Origin: Pseudomonadota bacterium
GTDB lineage: Bacteria > Pseudomonadota > Gammaproteobacteria > Steroidobacterales > Steroidobacteraceae
Length of the DNA: 64,000 nt
Direction of reading: 5' to 3'
Assembly (NCBI GenBank): GCA_026398735.1
Contig: JAPLSH010000014.1
Location: 1 to 64,000, forward strand
The position numbers and the translations under genes were made by a program. Positions 54,241 to 63,412 of the stretch are shown piece by piece. Under the pieces are notes generated by a model. That model was given only the letters and a program-made list of their open reading frames with translations, was not told the origin of the DNA and searched no databases. Positions within the stretch are counted from its first letter, which is position 1. Each line of letters opens with the position of its first letter.

Positions 54241-55563
54241 ATGTTCATCACTCGTAAGCACCTTGATCGACGCACACTGCTGCGTGGCTTGGGCGCCAGT
54301 GTGGCGCTGCCGTTGCTGGATGCGATGATTCCGGCGCGTACTGCATTAGCCAAAACTGCCGCGGCACCTAAGCCGCGTCTGGGTTTTGTCTACTTTCCGC
54401 ATGGCGCCATCATGGAAAAGTGGACGCCGTCGACAGCCGGTAGGGACTTCGCACTCAGTCCTATTCTCGAGCCACTGGCGGCGTTTAAAAAGCAGCTGAC
54501 GGTGGTGAGCAATCTGGGTAACAAGCCCGGTGAAAGTCGCGCTGTGCATGCGCTGGTGCCGGGTACCTGGCTCACCTGCACGCATCCGACCGAAGGCGTC
54601 AGTTCACATATCAGCACCTCTGCCGATCAACTTGCTGCGCAGTACATGGGGCAGGACACGCCGTATCCGTCACTGGAGATCGCCACGGCTCAAGGGCATG
54701 GTGTGGGCAGCGCCTGCGAGCGCGGCTACGGTTGCAGCTATTCAGGTACGGTGTCGTTTCGTACGCCTACTACGCCGCTGCCGGTTGAGAGCAATCCGCG
54801 CGAATTGTTTCTGCGCTTGTTCGGCCAAGGAGACACGCCTGAAGAGCGGCGCTTTCTTGCCGATCAAACGCGCAGCCTGCTGGACATGGTTGCTGGCGAG
54901 GCTGCGCAGCTCAAGCGTCGTATCGGGGCGCAGGATCAGGCGATGCTCGGCGATTACCTCGACAGCATCCGCGAGATTGAACGGCGTGTGCAGAACGCGG
55001 GCAACGGCGACCGTTCGCGGATCGTTCTGCCCGATACACCCGGGGCGACACCGGACTCGTTCCACGAGCACCTGACGCTGTTGTTTGATTTGCTGGCGCT
55101 GGCTTATCAGGGTGATCTGACTCGCGTAAGCACCTTCATGATGGCCCCCGAGGTCAGCGAACAGACCTATAACCACATCGGTGTGCCCGATGCGTTCCAT
55201 GCGGTTTCCCATCACGCCAACGACCAAGCCAAAAAAGACCGGTTGGTGATGATTCAGCGTTATCACACCGAGGTGTTTGCCGGCTTCCTGAGCAAACTGT
55301 CACGCATGCCTGATGGTGATGGCAGCCTGCTCGATCACTCCACGTTCATGTATGGCAGCAACATGAGCAACAGCAACATGCACAACCAGTGGCCGCTGCC
55401 AGCGGTGATTGTCGGTGGTGGTGCGGGTAAGTGGCGCGGCGGACAGCATATTGAGTTTGCCCAGCGCACGCCCTTGGCCAATCTGCTACTCACAGTGGTG
55501 CAAAAGGCGGGTGTTCCGGTGGAGAAGTTTGGCGATAGCACCGGCGCGATAGCAGAGGCTTGA
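54241..55563 (+). CDS. Tat-exported DUF1552 family protein
   Basis: A 440-residue protein of family DUF1552, which almost always neighbours DUF1592 proteins. The N-terminal Tat motif is DRRTLLRGLGASVALPLLDA. Landmarks are RLGFVYFPHGAIMEKWTP, NLGNKPGESRAVHALVP, DGDGSLLDHSTFMYGSNMSN and VIVGGGAGKWRGGQHIEFAQ. These resemble alkaline-phosphatase-like or sulfatase-fold proteins, but the reaction is unknown. GAGAGGA precedes the ATG. The ankyrin gene starts just three bases after its stop. Confidence 0.9.
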   Translation: MFITRKHLDRRTLLRGLGASVALPLLDAMIPARTALAKTAAAPKPRLGFVYFPHGAIMEKWTPSTAGRDFALSPILEPLAAFKKQLTVVSNLGNKPGESRAVHALVPGTWLTCTHPTEGVSSHISTSADQLAAQYMGQDTPYPSLEIATAQGHGVGSACERGYGCSYSGTVSFRTPTTPLPVESNPRELFLRLFGQGDTPEERRFLADQTRSLLDMVAGEAAQLKRRIGAQDQAMLGDYLDSIREIERRVQNAGNGDRSRIVLPDTPGATPDSFHEHLTLLFDLLALAYQGDLTRVSTFMMAPEVSEQTYNHIGVPDAFHAVSHHANDQAKKDRLVMIQRYHTEVFAGFLSKLSRMPDGDGSLLDHSTFMYGSNMSNSNMHNQWPLPAVIVGGGAGKWRGGQHIEFAQRTPLANLLLTVVQKAGVPVEKFGDSTGAIAEA

Positions 55564-55565
55564 TC

Positions 55566-56990
55566 ATGACAAGTGCATCACGACTGACTTGTATTCTGGG
55601 CGCCACCCTGTGGGCAGCCAGTGGTGTTGCCTTGGCGGCCACGCCCAGCGATGTGGCCGGCGATGGCACTACGGCTTTGCATTGGGCCGTGCATCACGGC
55701 AACAAAGTCGAAGTTGAGCGGCTGCTCAAAGCTGGTGCCGATGTGCGTGCGCGCAATGACTACGGCGCTACAGCGATGTCTGAGGCAGCAGTGCTCGGTG
55801 ATGCCGCGTTGATTGAACGGCTGCTCAAGGCCGGTGCCAATGTCGACTCGCCCAACGACGATGGCCAAACTGCGCTCATGCTGGTGGCGCGCAGCGGCAA
55901 CGTGGCCGCTGCAAAGGTGCTGCTGCGCAATGGCGCCAACATCAACGCACGTGAGAACTGGAGACAGCAGACAGCATTGATGTGGGCTGCTGCGCAGGCA
56001 CAACCGGAGATGGTCAAGCTGCTGGCCGGCAGGGGCGCAGAGCTTAACGCGCGCTCTTTGGTCAACGAGTGGGACCGACAGATCACGGTAGAGCCGCGCA
56101 GCCAAGCTAGGCCAGGCGGCGGTTTCACGCCGCTGCTGTATGCAGCGCGGCGTGGATGCATGCCCTGTGCGAAGGCGTTGGTTGAGGCCGGTGCAGATAT
56201 GAATCTGGCGTCGCCTGAAGGCGTCACGCCGCTGCTGATGGCCACGCAAAATCTGGCTTTCGATACGGCTGCCTATTTGCTTTCAAAGGGCGCTGACCCG
56301 GATCGCTGGGATTCAACCGGTCGCGTGCCGCTCTACGCCGCCGTAGACGTCAACACCTTGCCCAGTGGTGGCCGCGCGGATCGACCGTCGGTGGATGCGG
56401 TCTCGTCCATTGAATTGATTGAGCGTCTGCTCAAAGCCGGCGCCAATCCCAACATCCAACTCAAGCTGATGCCGCCGTTTCGCTCGCTGCGGGATGACCG
56501 CGGCGCGGATAATCTGCTCACGACAGGCACTACGCCCTTGCTGCGTGCGGCCAAGGCCGGCGACGTTGCAGCGGTCAAACTGTTGCTGGCGCATGGAGCC
56601 AAGACTGATATCGGCAATGTCACGGGTATTACGCCGTTGATGGCCGCGGCCGGCAATGCATCATCAAAAATCGATACGCGCGGCCGTTATAAAACACCCG
56701 CTCAAGCTATCGAGACGATAGAGCTGCTGGTCAAGGCTGGAGCGGATGTGAATCAGCGTGATGCCGGGGGGCAGACGGCGCTATTCGGGGCTGCCATGTG
56801 GGGTTGGAACGACGTGATCCACAGACTATTGGCGCATGGCGCGGCTGTAGATGCCAAGGATGCGCGCGGTCGTAATGCGGCCGACGCAGCGATGGGTGTT
56901 GGCGGCGGCTCTGGCCGCACTAGCAGTGAGCCGCAGCCCGCGACAGCGGCCATGCTGCGTGACTTGATCGCCCAAACTGGCGCCAAATAA
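55566..56990 (+). CDS. Exported ankyrin-repeat protein
   Basis: A 474-residue protein with a signal peptide (LTCILGATLWAASGVALAAT) and about nine ankyrin repeats, for example DGTTALHWAVHHGNKVEVER, DGQTALMLVARSGNVAAAKV, GFTPLLYAARRGCMPCAKAL and GQTALFGAAMWGWNDVIHRL. A non-repeat insertion (about residues 260-320) interrupts the array. Ankyrin proteins bind partners, so it is probably a periplasmic scaffold for the MBL/DUF1592/DUF1552 proteins of the same operon. It converges on the DUF1295 gene. Confidence 0.92.
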   Translation: MTSASRLTCILGATLWAASGVALAATPSDVAGDGTTALHWAVHHGNKVEVERLLKAGADVRARNDYGATAMSEAAVLGDAALIERLLKAGANVDSPNDDGQTALMLVARSGNVAAAKVLLRNGANINARENWRQQTALMWAAAQAQPEMVKLLAGRGAELNARSLVNEWDRQITVEPRSQARPGGGFTPLLYAARRGCMPCAKALVEAGADMNLASPEGVTPLLMATQNLAFDTAAYLLSKGADPDRWDSTGRVPLYAAVDVNTLPSGGRADRPSVDAVSSIELIERLLKAGANPNIQLKLMPPFRSLRDDRGADNLLTTGTTPLLRAAKAGDVAAVKLLLAHGAKTDIGNVTGITPLMAAAGNASSKIDTRGRYKTPAQAIETIELLVKAGADVNQRDAGGQTALFGAAMWGWNDVIHRLLAHGAAVDAKDARGRNAADAAMGVGGGSGRTSSEPQPATAAMLRDLIAQTGAK

Positions 56991-56996
56991 CGCCGG

Positions 56997-57773
56997 TCAG
57001 CTGCGGCGCGGCGGACGCGGCAGGAAGGCCGAGGTCCGTCGCACGTAGTCGGCGTAGCCGGGTCGACGCTCGCCGATGTCTTTTTCCAGCAAGGTCACGC
57101 CAGAGACTTTGAGCAGCAGCAGGGTCATCAGCAGCGGGCCTGGAATGCTCCACCAGCCACCTGCTGCAAGGCCCAGCACTCCCAATGCCCACCAAGCGCA
57201 GGCATCACCAAAGTAATTGGGATGGCGCGTCCAGCCCCAGAAGCCACGATCCATTACTTTGCCGGCATTGGCAGGATTAGCGGTAAAACGCGCCAATTGC
57301 CAATCACCACCGGCTTCAAACACAAAGCCGATCAGCCACAGCGCACAGCCCACTGCGTCGAGCAGGCCAAGCGGTGCGGTGCTGGTAGCAGCCGCTAGCA
57401 ACGGCAGCGATATGACCCAAGCCAGCAGGGCCTGCAATCCGAACACGATGTACAGACTCTTAAAGGCAAAGCCTGGGTCGTTGTTGCGGCGAATCTGCTG
57501 GTAGCGGCGGTCTTCACCGTGACCGTGATTGCGCCACGTAATGTGCGCTGACAAGCGTACTGCCCACACGCCTACCAGCAGCAGCATCAGTTGCGCACGC
57601 GGTGAGGGCGCAGCCTGTGCCACGACATAAACACCGGCACACAGCAGAAACTTGAGCGACCAGATGCTGTCGACCAAGCTGACATTGCGAAGCGGCAGGC
57701 TGATGAGCCAGCCTGCGACCGCCACCACCAGCAACGCGCCCAGTGCCTGTGACCACAGGGTGAAATCAAACAT
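56997..57773 (-). CDS. DUF1295 membrane protein, steroid 5-alpha-reductase-like fold
   Basis: A 258-residue polytopic membrane protein of about six to seven helices. Family landmarks are ITWRNHGHGEDRRYQQIRRN, GLQALLAWVISLPLLA, DRGFWGWTRHPNYFGDACAW and the C-terminal GVTLLEKDIGERRPGYADYV. The conserved WTRHPNYFG motif is shared with steroid 5-alpha reductases and isoprenylcysteine methyltransferases. Reaction unknown. Three bases after the next gene's stop on the same strand, so it is probably in one operon with the two membrane proteins upstream. Confidence 0.92.
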   Translation of the reverse strand: MFDFTLWSQALGALLVVAVAGWLISLPLRNVSLVDSIWSLKFLLCAGVYVVAQAAPSPRAQLMLLLVGVWAVRLSAHITWRNHGHGEDRRYQQIRRNNDPGFAFKSLYIVFGLQALLAWVISLPLLAAATSTAPLGLLDAVGCALWLIGFVFEAGGDWQLARFTANPANAGKVMDRGFWGWTRHPNYFGDACAWWALGVLGLAAGGWWSIPGPLLMTLLLLKVSGVTLLEKDIGERRPGYADYVRRTSAFLPRPPRRS

Positions 57774-57776
57774 GGC

Positions 57777-58433
57777 TTATTGCAGCCTGCCGTAGTTGAT
57801 CAGCTTGTCCTGATAGCCGCTGACCGTGAGCGTGATGGTGATGGGCTTTTCGCTGACGTTGAGCCAATACCAACCATGCTCGCCCTTGAAGGGCGCCACC
57901 AGCGAGCCGCTGCGCGCATTGATGCCGTCGGCTTCTTCGTAACGCACCCAGAACCGATCGCCTAGCGACGGGTCGTGGCCATGAAAGTCGACATAGACGT
58001 TACCACCCTCAACGCTCCATGAATAGAGAATCATTTTGCCCTTGGGCAATTGCGCTTTGATCTCGGTTTTCTCGTCGACGCCCAGCTGGATTTTGAGCGT
58101 CTCGGTTTTGGGGGCAGTGGCCTGTGCCTGATGCACCTGAGGGTTAGGCAAAGGAACAGGATCGCGCCCATCGCCGACCGGCACTTGAGTGGTCAGTGCA
58201 TCGTTGCCACCGACCATGTCCTGCAATGCAACGGTTTGGCTTGGTACTGCCGGCGTTGCTGTGGCTGCGCTACTGGCATGCAGTTTGGTAAGGCCCAGCA
58301 GTTTGCCGATGCCGGTGGGGTCGCGACCGTATTCCGCGGGTAACACAACCGTGAACAGCAGTACGACTGCTACACCGATGGCCAGTGCAATGTTGCGCAG
58401 GACGGCGGACTTGGAAGGCGAGGGTGTATTCAT
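57777..58433 (-). CDS. Membrane-anchored periplasmic protein of unknown function
   Basis: A 218-residue protein with one N-terminal membrane helix (LRNIALAIGVAVVLLFTVVL), a Pro/Thr/Ala-rich linker (about 50-105) and a compact C-terminal domain containing LPKGKMILYSWSVEGGNVYV, DFHGHDP, GSLVAPFKGEHGWYWLNVSE and TITLTVSGYQDKL. Proteins with this layout are usually annotated transmembrane anchor protein and often accompany HupE/UreJ-type genes, as here. The exact role is unknown. Confidence 0.8.
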   Translation of the reverse strand: MNTPSPSKSAVLRNIALAIGVAVVLLFTVVLPAEYGRDPTGIGKLLGLTKLHASSAATATPAVPSQTVALQDMVGGNDALTTQVPVGDGRDPVPLPNPQVHQAQATAPKTETLKIQLGVDEKTEIKAQLPKGKMILYSWSVEGGNVYVDFHGHDPSLGDRFWVRYEEADGINARSGSLVAPFKGEHGWYWLNVSEKPITITLTVSGYQDKLINYGRLQ

Positions 58434-58446
58434 GTCGTGATCCTAG

Positions 58447-59127
58447 TCATGCCAGCCAGAGGCCGGTCAGTTGGAAGCCACATAGCAGAAAACCGGCAGT
58501 CATCAGCACGAAGTTGGCGAGCCGTGCGTGGCGCGTGAAGCTGCTGGTGCTGCGCCACAGCACAAACAGCAGCACCATGAAGGTAAGGGCTGTCAGCTGT
58601 CCCAGTTCCACGCCGACATTGAAGGACAGCATGTTGCCCAGCAGGCCCTCAGGTGAAAGATTGAGCGCCTGCAGCTTGGTGGCCAAGCCCAGACCGTGCA
58701 CCAGACCAAACCCCAGCACGGCCAGACGCGAGTCCAAGCTAATCCCTAATGCGCGCATGCCACCGAGATTTTCGAAGGCCTTCCACGCCACAGACAGTCC
58801 GATGATGGCATCGACTATGTAGGCGTTGGCCTGCCAGCCCAGCATGACGCTACCCATCAGCGTAAGGCTGTGTCCCAGTGCAAACAGCGAGGCGTAAATG
58901 GCCACATCACGTAGCCGGTACAGAAAAAAGATGACACCAGCCAGAAACAACAAATGGTCATAGCCCGTGACCATGTGTTTGGCGCCCAGATACATGAAGG
59001 GCAGCACCTGCACACCGCGCACCGTTTCGATAAAGCTGGCGTCGCGCGCGGCCACCCCATGCGCCAAGGCCAGCGTGGGCAGGAGCAACAGGGCGATGCT
59101 GCTGAGGATGCTTTTATTGCGGTTCAT
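58447..59127 (-). CDS. HupE/UreJ family membrane protein
   Basis: A 226-residue polytopic protein with a signal-like first helix and about six further segments. Landmarks are KHMVTGYDHLLFLAGVIFFL (an HxxGxDH-like metal-binding motif), FALGHSLTL, FGLVHGLGLATKLQALNLS and FNVGVELGQLTALTFMVLLF. The family includes nickel/cobalt permeases, and the several His-rich membrane motifs fit metal transport, though the metal is not known. It is the first gene of the three-gene membrane cluster reaching leftward to 56997. Confidence 0.88.
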   Translation of the reverse strand: MNRNKSILSSIALLLLPTLALAHGVAARDASFIETVRGVQVLPFMYLGAKHMVTGYDHLLFLAGVIFFLYRLRDVAIYASLFALGHSLTLMGSVMLGWQANAYIVDAIIGLSVAWKAFENLGGMRALGISLDSRLAVLGFGLVHGLGLATKLQALNLSPEGLLGNMLSFNVGVELGQLTALTFMVLLFVLWRSTSSFTRHARLANFVLMTAGFLLCGFQLTGLWLA

Positions 59128-59153
59128 AAGTGATGTTTTAGCACGTCGATTGC

Positions 59154-59813
59154 TCAGCGTGCTTTACGAAAAGTCAGGTTGATGCGGCAACTGCCGGTCA
59201 GCGGATGGTCCCCGGTACGCAGCGGTGTGATGCCATGAAAGGCCAGCCGGGATTCACCGCCCCAGACCACTACATCGCCGTGCTGCAGCAGGACCGACTG
59301 CAGCGGATCACTTCGCGACAGCCCGCCGAAGCGAAACCGCGCCGGCAATCCCAGCGATACCGATACGATGGGCGCTGTGAAGTCTTGTTCATCACGGTCT
59401 TGATGCAGACCCATACCTGCGCCTATGGCATAGCGATTGATGAGGCAGGCATCTGGCTCAAAACCCGCAAAGTCAGCGGCCAGGGCGGCCTTGGTAGCTA
59501 GTTCACCAAACGCAGGCGGCATCGCCGGCCAGAGGTGGCCGCTGAGTGGATCGATACTGCTGTAGCGGTAACCCTGACGGTCACTGATCCACCCGGCTGC
59601 CCCGCAATTGCTGGTCTCTACAGCCATGGGTTTGCCGCCGGGGGTATAGAGCCTGCGCCAGGGCGATCGCTGTAACACCTCAGTCAACGCTGCATAAAGC
59701 GGTGCAGCGGCTGGTAACGCAAAGCCGCGCAGTACCACTGCCTGCGCAGCCAGCTGGTGCAGTACCGGCGTGCTTGGTGTTGTGCCAAAAAGGTCTTCTG
59801 TGAGGCTGTTCAG
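59154..59813 (-). CDS. alkB: AlkB-type 2-oxoglutarate/Fe(II) DNA repair dioxygenase
   Basis: A dioxygenase reversing alkyl lesions on DNA bases, 219 residues if translated from CTG 59813. Iron ligands are His137 and Asp139 (LHQDRDE) and His193 (LAFHGITP). Arg residues in LPARFRFGG and CRINLTF bind 2-oxoglutarate. Two in-frame starts compete. GTG 59738 would drop about 25 residues, including NSLTEDLFG, which resembles the normal AlkB N-terminus. CTG 59813 overlaps the stop of the methyltransferase gene as CTGA, like the ATGA and GTGA junctions elsewhere. I prefer CTG but this needs proof. Confidence 0.87.
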   Translation of the reverse strand: MNSLTEDLFGTTPSTPVLHQLAAQAVVLRGFALPAAAPLYAALTEVLQRSPWRRLYTPGGKPMAVETSNCGAAGWISDRQGYRYSSIDPLSGHLWPAMPPAFGELATKAALAADFAGFEPDACLINRYAIGAGMGLHQDRDEQDFTAPIVSVSLGLPARFRFGGLSRSDPLQSVLLQHGDVVVWGGESRLAFHGITPLRTGDHPLTGSCRINLTFRKAR

Positions 59814-60331
59814 GCTCGGCTCTCGCGTAGCAATAGGCGTTGTTTCAGATCAAGACCCCAGTGAAAGCCGCCCAGACTGCCGTCACTGCGCAAGACGCGA
59901 TGGCAGGGGATCAGTACTGCGATGGGATTGGCTCCACAGGCAGAGCCCACTGCGCGCACTGCGCCGGGCTGCGCTATAGCTTGAGCCAGCTGCGCATAGC
60001 TGCGTGTCTGCCCGGCGGGGATGTTGCGCAAGGCTTGCCAGACGCGTTGCTGAAATTCGGTGCCCTGAGGGTCCAGCGAGAACGACTGAGGGCCAGGCGC
60101 GCCGTTGAGTGCCGCTACCACTGCTGCGCTGCGCTCTTGCGCGCTGTCTGCTGCCAAGGCGTGCAGTTGCGCGTCAGGCAAGCGCCGCCGCAGGTCGTGC
60201 AGCAGGGCCGCAGCGTCTGAGCCCGGCAGCGCGGTACACAAGCCCTGTGCCGTCCACGCCAGCAATACCGAGCCCAGCATGCAATGGGCTGTGGTGTAGC
60301 TGACCAGCAGTGGTTTGAGCGCGGTACCCAT
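59810..60331 (-). CDS. ogt: Methylated-DNA--protein-cysteine methyltransferase
   Basis: A 173-residue DNA repair methyltransferase removing O6-alkylguanine. The active-site motif is IPCHRVLR with the acceptor Cys143. The preceding helix-turn-helix region is GTEFQQRVWQALRNIPAGQT with YAQLAQAI, and RAVGSACGANPIAVLI follows. It resembles the C-terminal domain of Ada. I start at ATG 60331, as a longer frame to 60448 would overlap the divergent transporter gene. It is directly coupled to alkB, so the two form one alkylation-repair operon. Confidence 0.92.
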   Translation of the reverse strand: MGTALKPLLVSYTTAHCMLGSVLLAWTAQGLCTALPGSDAAALLHDLRRRLPDAQLHALAADSAQERSAAVVAALNGAPGPQSFSLDPQGTEFQQRVWQALRNIPAGQTRSYAQLAQAIAQPGAVRAVGSACGANPIAVLIPCHRVLRSDGSLGGFHWGLDLKQRLLLRESRA

Positions 60332-60435
60332 GGCTTGATTGTCGGTGCAAACAGGGGCGCTTGCCACTGCGCCGTGCGGCTGTGCAAAGCCGCTGCCAAT
60401 TGCTACCGTGACAGCAGGGGTTTCTAGGACAAAAA

Positions 60436-61662
60436 ATGAACAACGCAAATAATGCCAGTGCGCCCGGCTACCAGCTGCGGCTGATCCTCATCCTCACGCT
60501 GAGCTTCGGCTTTGTGTTTCTGGACCGCAATGCCTTCAGCTTTCTGGCGCCATTTATCGTGCCGGATCTGGGATTGAGTAACACGCAAGTTGGTCTACTG
60601 ACCTCGGCGCTGTCATTTACCTGGGCGATCGCCGGCTATGTGATCAGCCGTTTGTCCGATGCCACCGGTCGCCGCAAGCCGTTCTTGCTGGCAGCGTTCG
60701 TGGTGTTTTCGCTCAGTTCGGTCTTCAGCGGTTTGGCACAGGGCTTTGTCATGCTGCTGGCTGTGCGGCTGGTCATGGGCTTTGCCGAAGGCCCGATTCT
60801 GCCGATCTCGCAATCGCTGGTGGTACTGGAGACCACCGAGCGCAACCGCGGTAATGCCATGGGCATCATGCAGAACTTTGGCAGCAACTTCATTGGCAGC
60901 TTCATCGCGCCGCTGCTGCTGGTGTGGATCGCAACGCAATACAACTGGCGTGTGTCGTTCTATGTAGCTGCAATTCCCGGCTTGATCATGGCTGCAGTCA
61001 TTGCCCTTTATGTCCGTGAGCCACCGATCGCACCGCGCGCTGCTACAGACCAGGACGAAGCTCCTATGGGCATTGGCGCCATGCTGGCCAACCGCAACAT
61101 CCGCCTGTGCGTGTTGATCTGTTGCGTGATGGTGGCGTGGATGGTGTTGGGCTGGGCTTTCATGCCGCTGTACTTCATCAACGTGCGTCATCTGCCGCCG
61201 GATGAGATGAGTCTGCTGATGAGTGTGCTGGGACTATCGGCTGCAGCGTTTGCCTTTGTGGTGCCGGCGCTGTCTGATCGATTCGGCCGTCGCCCGGTCA
61301 TCGTGTTGTTCTGTTTGGTCGGCGCATTGGTTCCGCTGTCAGCGGTGTGGTTTCAAGGCTCGTCCATCGCACTGGCTGTGCTTATCTTCCTAGGTTGGTC
61401 TGCCAGCGGTGCGCTGCCATTGATCATGGCAACCATTCCCGCTGAAACACTGCCGTTGCGCTACATCGCCTCGGCCACCGGCCTGGTGGTCGGGCTCGGA
61501 GAGGTCATCGGTGGCGTGTCTGCGCCGTCTCTGGCGGGTATGGCAGCTGATGTATGGGGTCTACAAGCACCCATGTTCATCATGGCCGGATGCGCGTTGG
61601 TGGGCGGATTGGTGTCGCTGGGTCTAACCGAGACCGCACCCGTACGTCGCGCTGCGGCTTAA
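60436..61662 (+). CDS. MFS transporter
   Basis: A 408-residue major-facilitator permease of about 12 helices. The N-terminal half shows FLDRNAFSFLAPFIVPDLGL and VISRLSDATGRRKPFLLAAF (the loop 2-3 motif). Loop 8-9 is SDRFGRRPVIVLFCLVGAL. This pattern resembles aromatic-acid/sugar-acid symporters, but substrate is not assignable. It is divergent from the repair operon and followed by alkaline phosphatase 71 bases downstream. Confidence 0.92.
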   Translation: MNNANNASAPGYQLRLILILTLSFGFVFLDRNAFSFLAPFIVPDLGLSNTQVGLLTSALSFTWAIAGYVISRLSDATGRRKPFLLAAFVVFSLSSVFSGLAQGFVMLLAVRLVMGFAEGPILPISQSLVVLETTERNRGNAMGIMQNFGSNFIGSFIAPLLLVWIATQYNWRVSFYVAAIPGLIMAAVIALYVREPPIAPRAATDQDEAPMGIGAMLANRNIRLCVLICCVMVAWMVLGWAFMPLYFINVRHLPPDEMSLLMSVLGLSAAAFAFVVPALSDRFGRRPVIVLFCLVGALVPLSAVWFQGSSIALAVLIFLGWSASGALPLIMATIPAETLPLRYIASATGLVVGLGEVIGGVSAPSLAGMAADVWGLQAPMFIMAGCALVGGLVSLGLTETAPVRRAAA

Positions 61663-61733
61663 CCGCGGCACTGCCGGCAATCAAGTTGTCATCGCCGGTC
61701 TTCAGTATTAGCAAAATGCCTCGGAGTCCCGTC

Positions 61734-63260
61734 ATGTTGCGTCCCTTATCAATTGTCGTCTCGGCCGTGCTGTTTTCTGTGTCTGTGGGCGCCATGGCTG
61801 CAGCACCGGGTCTTGATACAGAGTTCAGTCGCGGTAAGGCGCGAGTGGCTGCGCGTGCAGCGCAACAGCCGGGCAGTCGCCCGCATGCACGCAACGTTAT
61901 TTTGTTTGTCGGTGATGGCATGGGTATTTCCACCATCACTGCGGCGCGCATTCTCGAAGGTCAGCTAAAGGGCGGTATGGGCGAAGACAATCGCCTTGCC
62001 TTTGAAGACTTTCCGCAATCGGCCTTGGTTAAAACGTTTACGGCCAATCAGCAGACACCGGACTCGGCACCCACGGCCACAGCCATGGTCACCGGCTGGA
62101 AGGCCAACGATGCGGCGCTGTCCGTGTCACCGGCCACGCCCCTTAACGAGAGCGATGCTGCCAAGGTTGCACCAAATATCCTGGAGACCATTCTCGAGCA
62201 GGCCAGTGCACGTGGTTTGGGGACAGGTGTGGTCACCACGACGCGTGTGACACACGCGACGCCCGCCTCCAACTACGCGCACACACCCTATCGTGATTGG
62301 GAATACAACGCGCAGCTGCCCAAGGGCGCCACCATTGCCGATATTGCCGCCCAATTGGTCGCACGCCAGAAGATCGGTCGCGGCATCGATGTGGTGTTGG
62401 CCGGTGGTCGCGAAGCCATGATGCCCAACACGGCGGTGGATCCTGAATACACCGACAAAAAAGGCCGCCGCACGGATGGCCGCAATCTGCTCGACGAATG
62501 GGTTGCTGCGCAACCCCAGTCCGGATTTGTATGGAACAAGAAGCAATTCGACGCGGTTGATGTATCGAAAGTAGATCACTTGTTGGGCTTGTTTGAGCCC
62601 TCACACATGAAATACGAAGCTGATCGCGCCCAAGACAAAGGCGGCGAACCTTCACTGGCAGAGATGACCACCAAGGCCATCCAGATGCTGCAGAAGAACC
62701 GCAAGGGCTACTATCTGATGGTGGAGGGTGGTCGTATTGATCACGCCCACCATGCCGGTAATGCCTATCGTGCGCTGACCGATGCCATTGCGTTCTCGGA
62801 TGCAGTACGTGCTGCAGCGGCGCTCACCAAAGACAAAGACACGCTGATTCTGGTTACCGCCGACCATAGCCATGTGTTTGCGATCAATGGCTATCCGGGT
62901 CGCGGCAATCCCATCTTGGGTCTTGTAAAGGCGCCAGGAACCAAGGAGCTATCTCGCGACATCAATGGCAAACCCTATGCGACCTTGTCTTATGCCAATG
63001 GTCCGGGCTTCGGTGCGCTGGAGAAGGGTGGCGATGAAGCCGCCAATCGTCCGGTACGTGCGGGCCGTCAGGTGGATCTGAGTGAGATAGACACTGAAGA
63101 CGAGGGCTATCACCAAGAGTCATTGGTGGCTTTGTCTAGTGAAACGCATGCCGGTGAGGACGTGGCTTTGTTTGCGCGTGGCCCGGGTGCCGATGTAGTG
63201 CGTGGCTCTATCGAACAAAACGAGATCTACCACATCATGCGCAGAGCCTTGGGTTTCTGA
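61734..63260 (+). CDS. phoA: Exported alkaline phosphatase
   Basis: A 508-residue periplasmic phosphomonoesterase. ATG 61734 has CGGAG nine bases ahead, so the in-frame ATG 61716 is less likely. After a signal peptide (SIVVSAVLFSVSVGAMAAAP) the family motifs follow: FVGDGMGISTITAARI (metal Asp), nucleophile Ser111 in PDSAPTATAMVTG, GGRIDHAHHAGNA, TADHSH and the C-terminal SSETHAGEDV with the last zinc His. No neighbouring phosphate-transport genes are visible. Confidence 0.93.
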   Translation: MLRPLSIVVSAVLFSVSVGAMAAAPGLDTEFSRGKARVAARAAQQPGSRPHARNVILFVGDGMGISTITAARILEGQLKGGMGEDNRLAFEDFPQSALVKTFTANQQTPDSAPTATAMVTGWKANDAALSVSPATPLNESDAAKVAPNILETILEQASARGLGTGVVTTTRVTHATPASNYAHTPYRDWEYNAQLPKGATIADIAAQLVARQKIGRGIDVVLAGGREAMMPNTAVDPEYTDKKGRRTDGRNLLDEWVAAQPQSGFVWNKKQFDAVDVSKVDHLLGLFEPSHMKYEADRAQDKGGEPSLAEMTTKAIQMLQKNRKGYYLMVEGGRIDHAHHAGNAYRALTDAIAFSDAVRAAAALTKDKDTLILVTADHSHVFAINGYPGRGNPILGLVKAPGTKELSRDINGKPYATLSYANGPGFGALEKGGDEAANRPVRAGRQVDLSEIDTEDEGYHQESLVALSSETHAGEDVALFARGPGADVVRGSIEQNEIYHIMRRALGF

Positions 63261-63412
63261 TACACTACTGCAATCGGTTCAGGCTATTCGCGGTCAGCGG
63301 CAGCCTCCGGTTCGAGCCCTCAAAGCGCTACGACTGACTCACCCGCTCGCTACTGACCGTCTCCCCGCTGCATTGCGCCGCAGGGTTCGCGAGCCTCATA
63401 GCAAGGTTTTTC

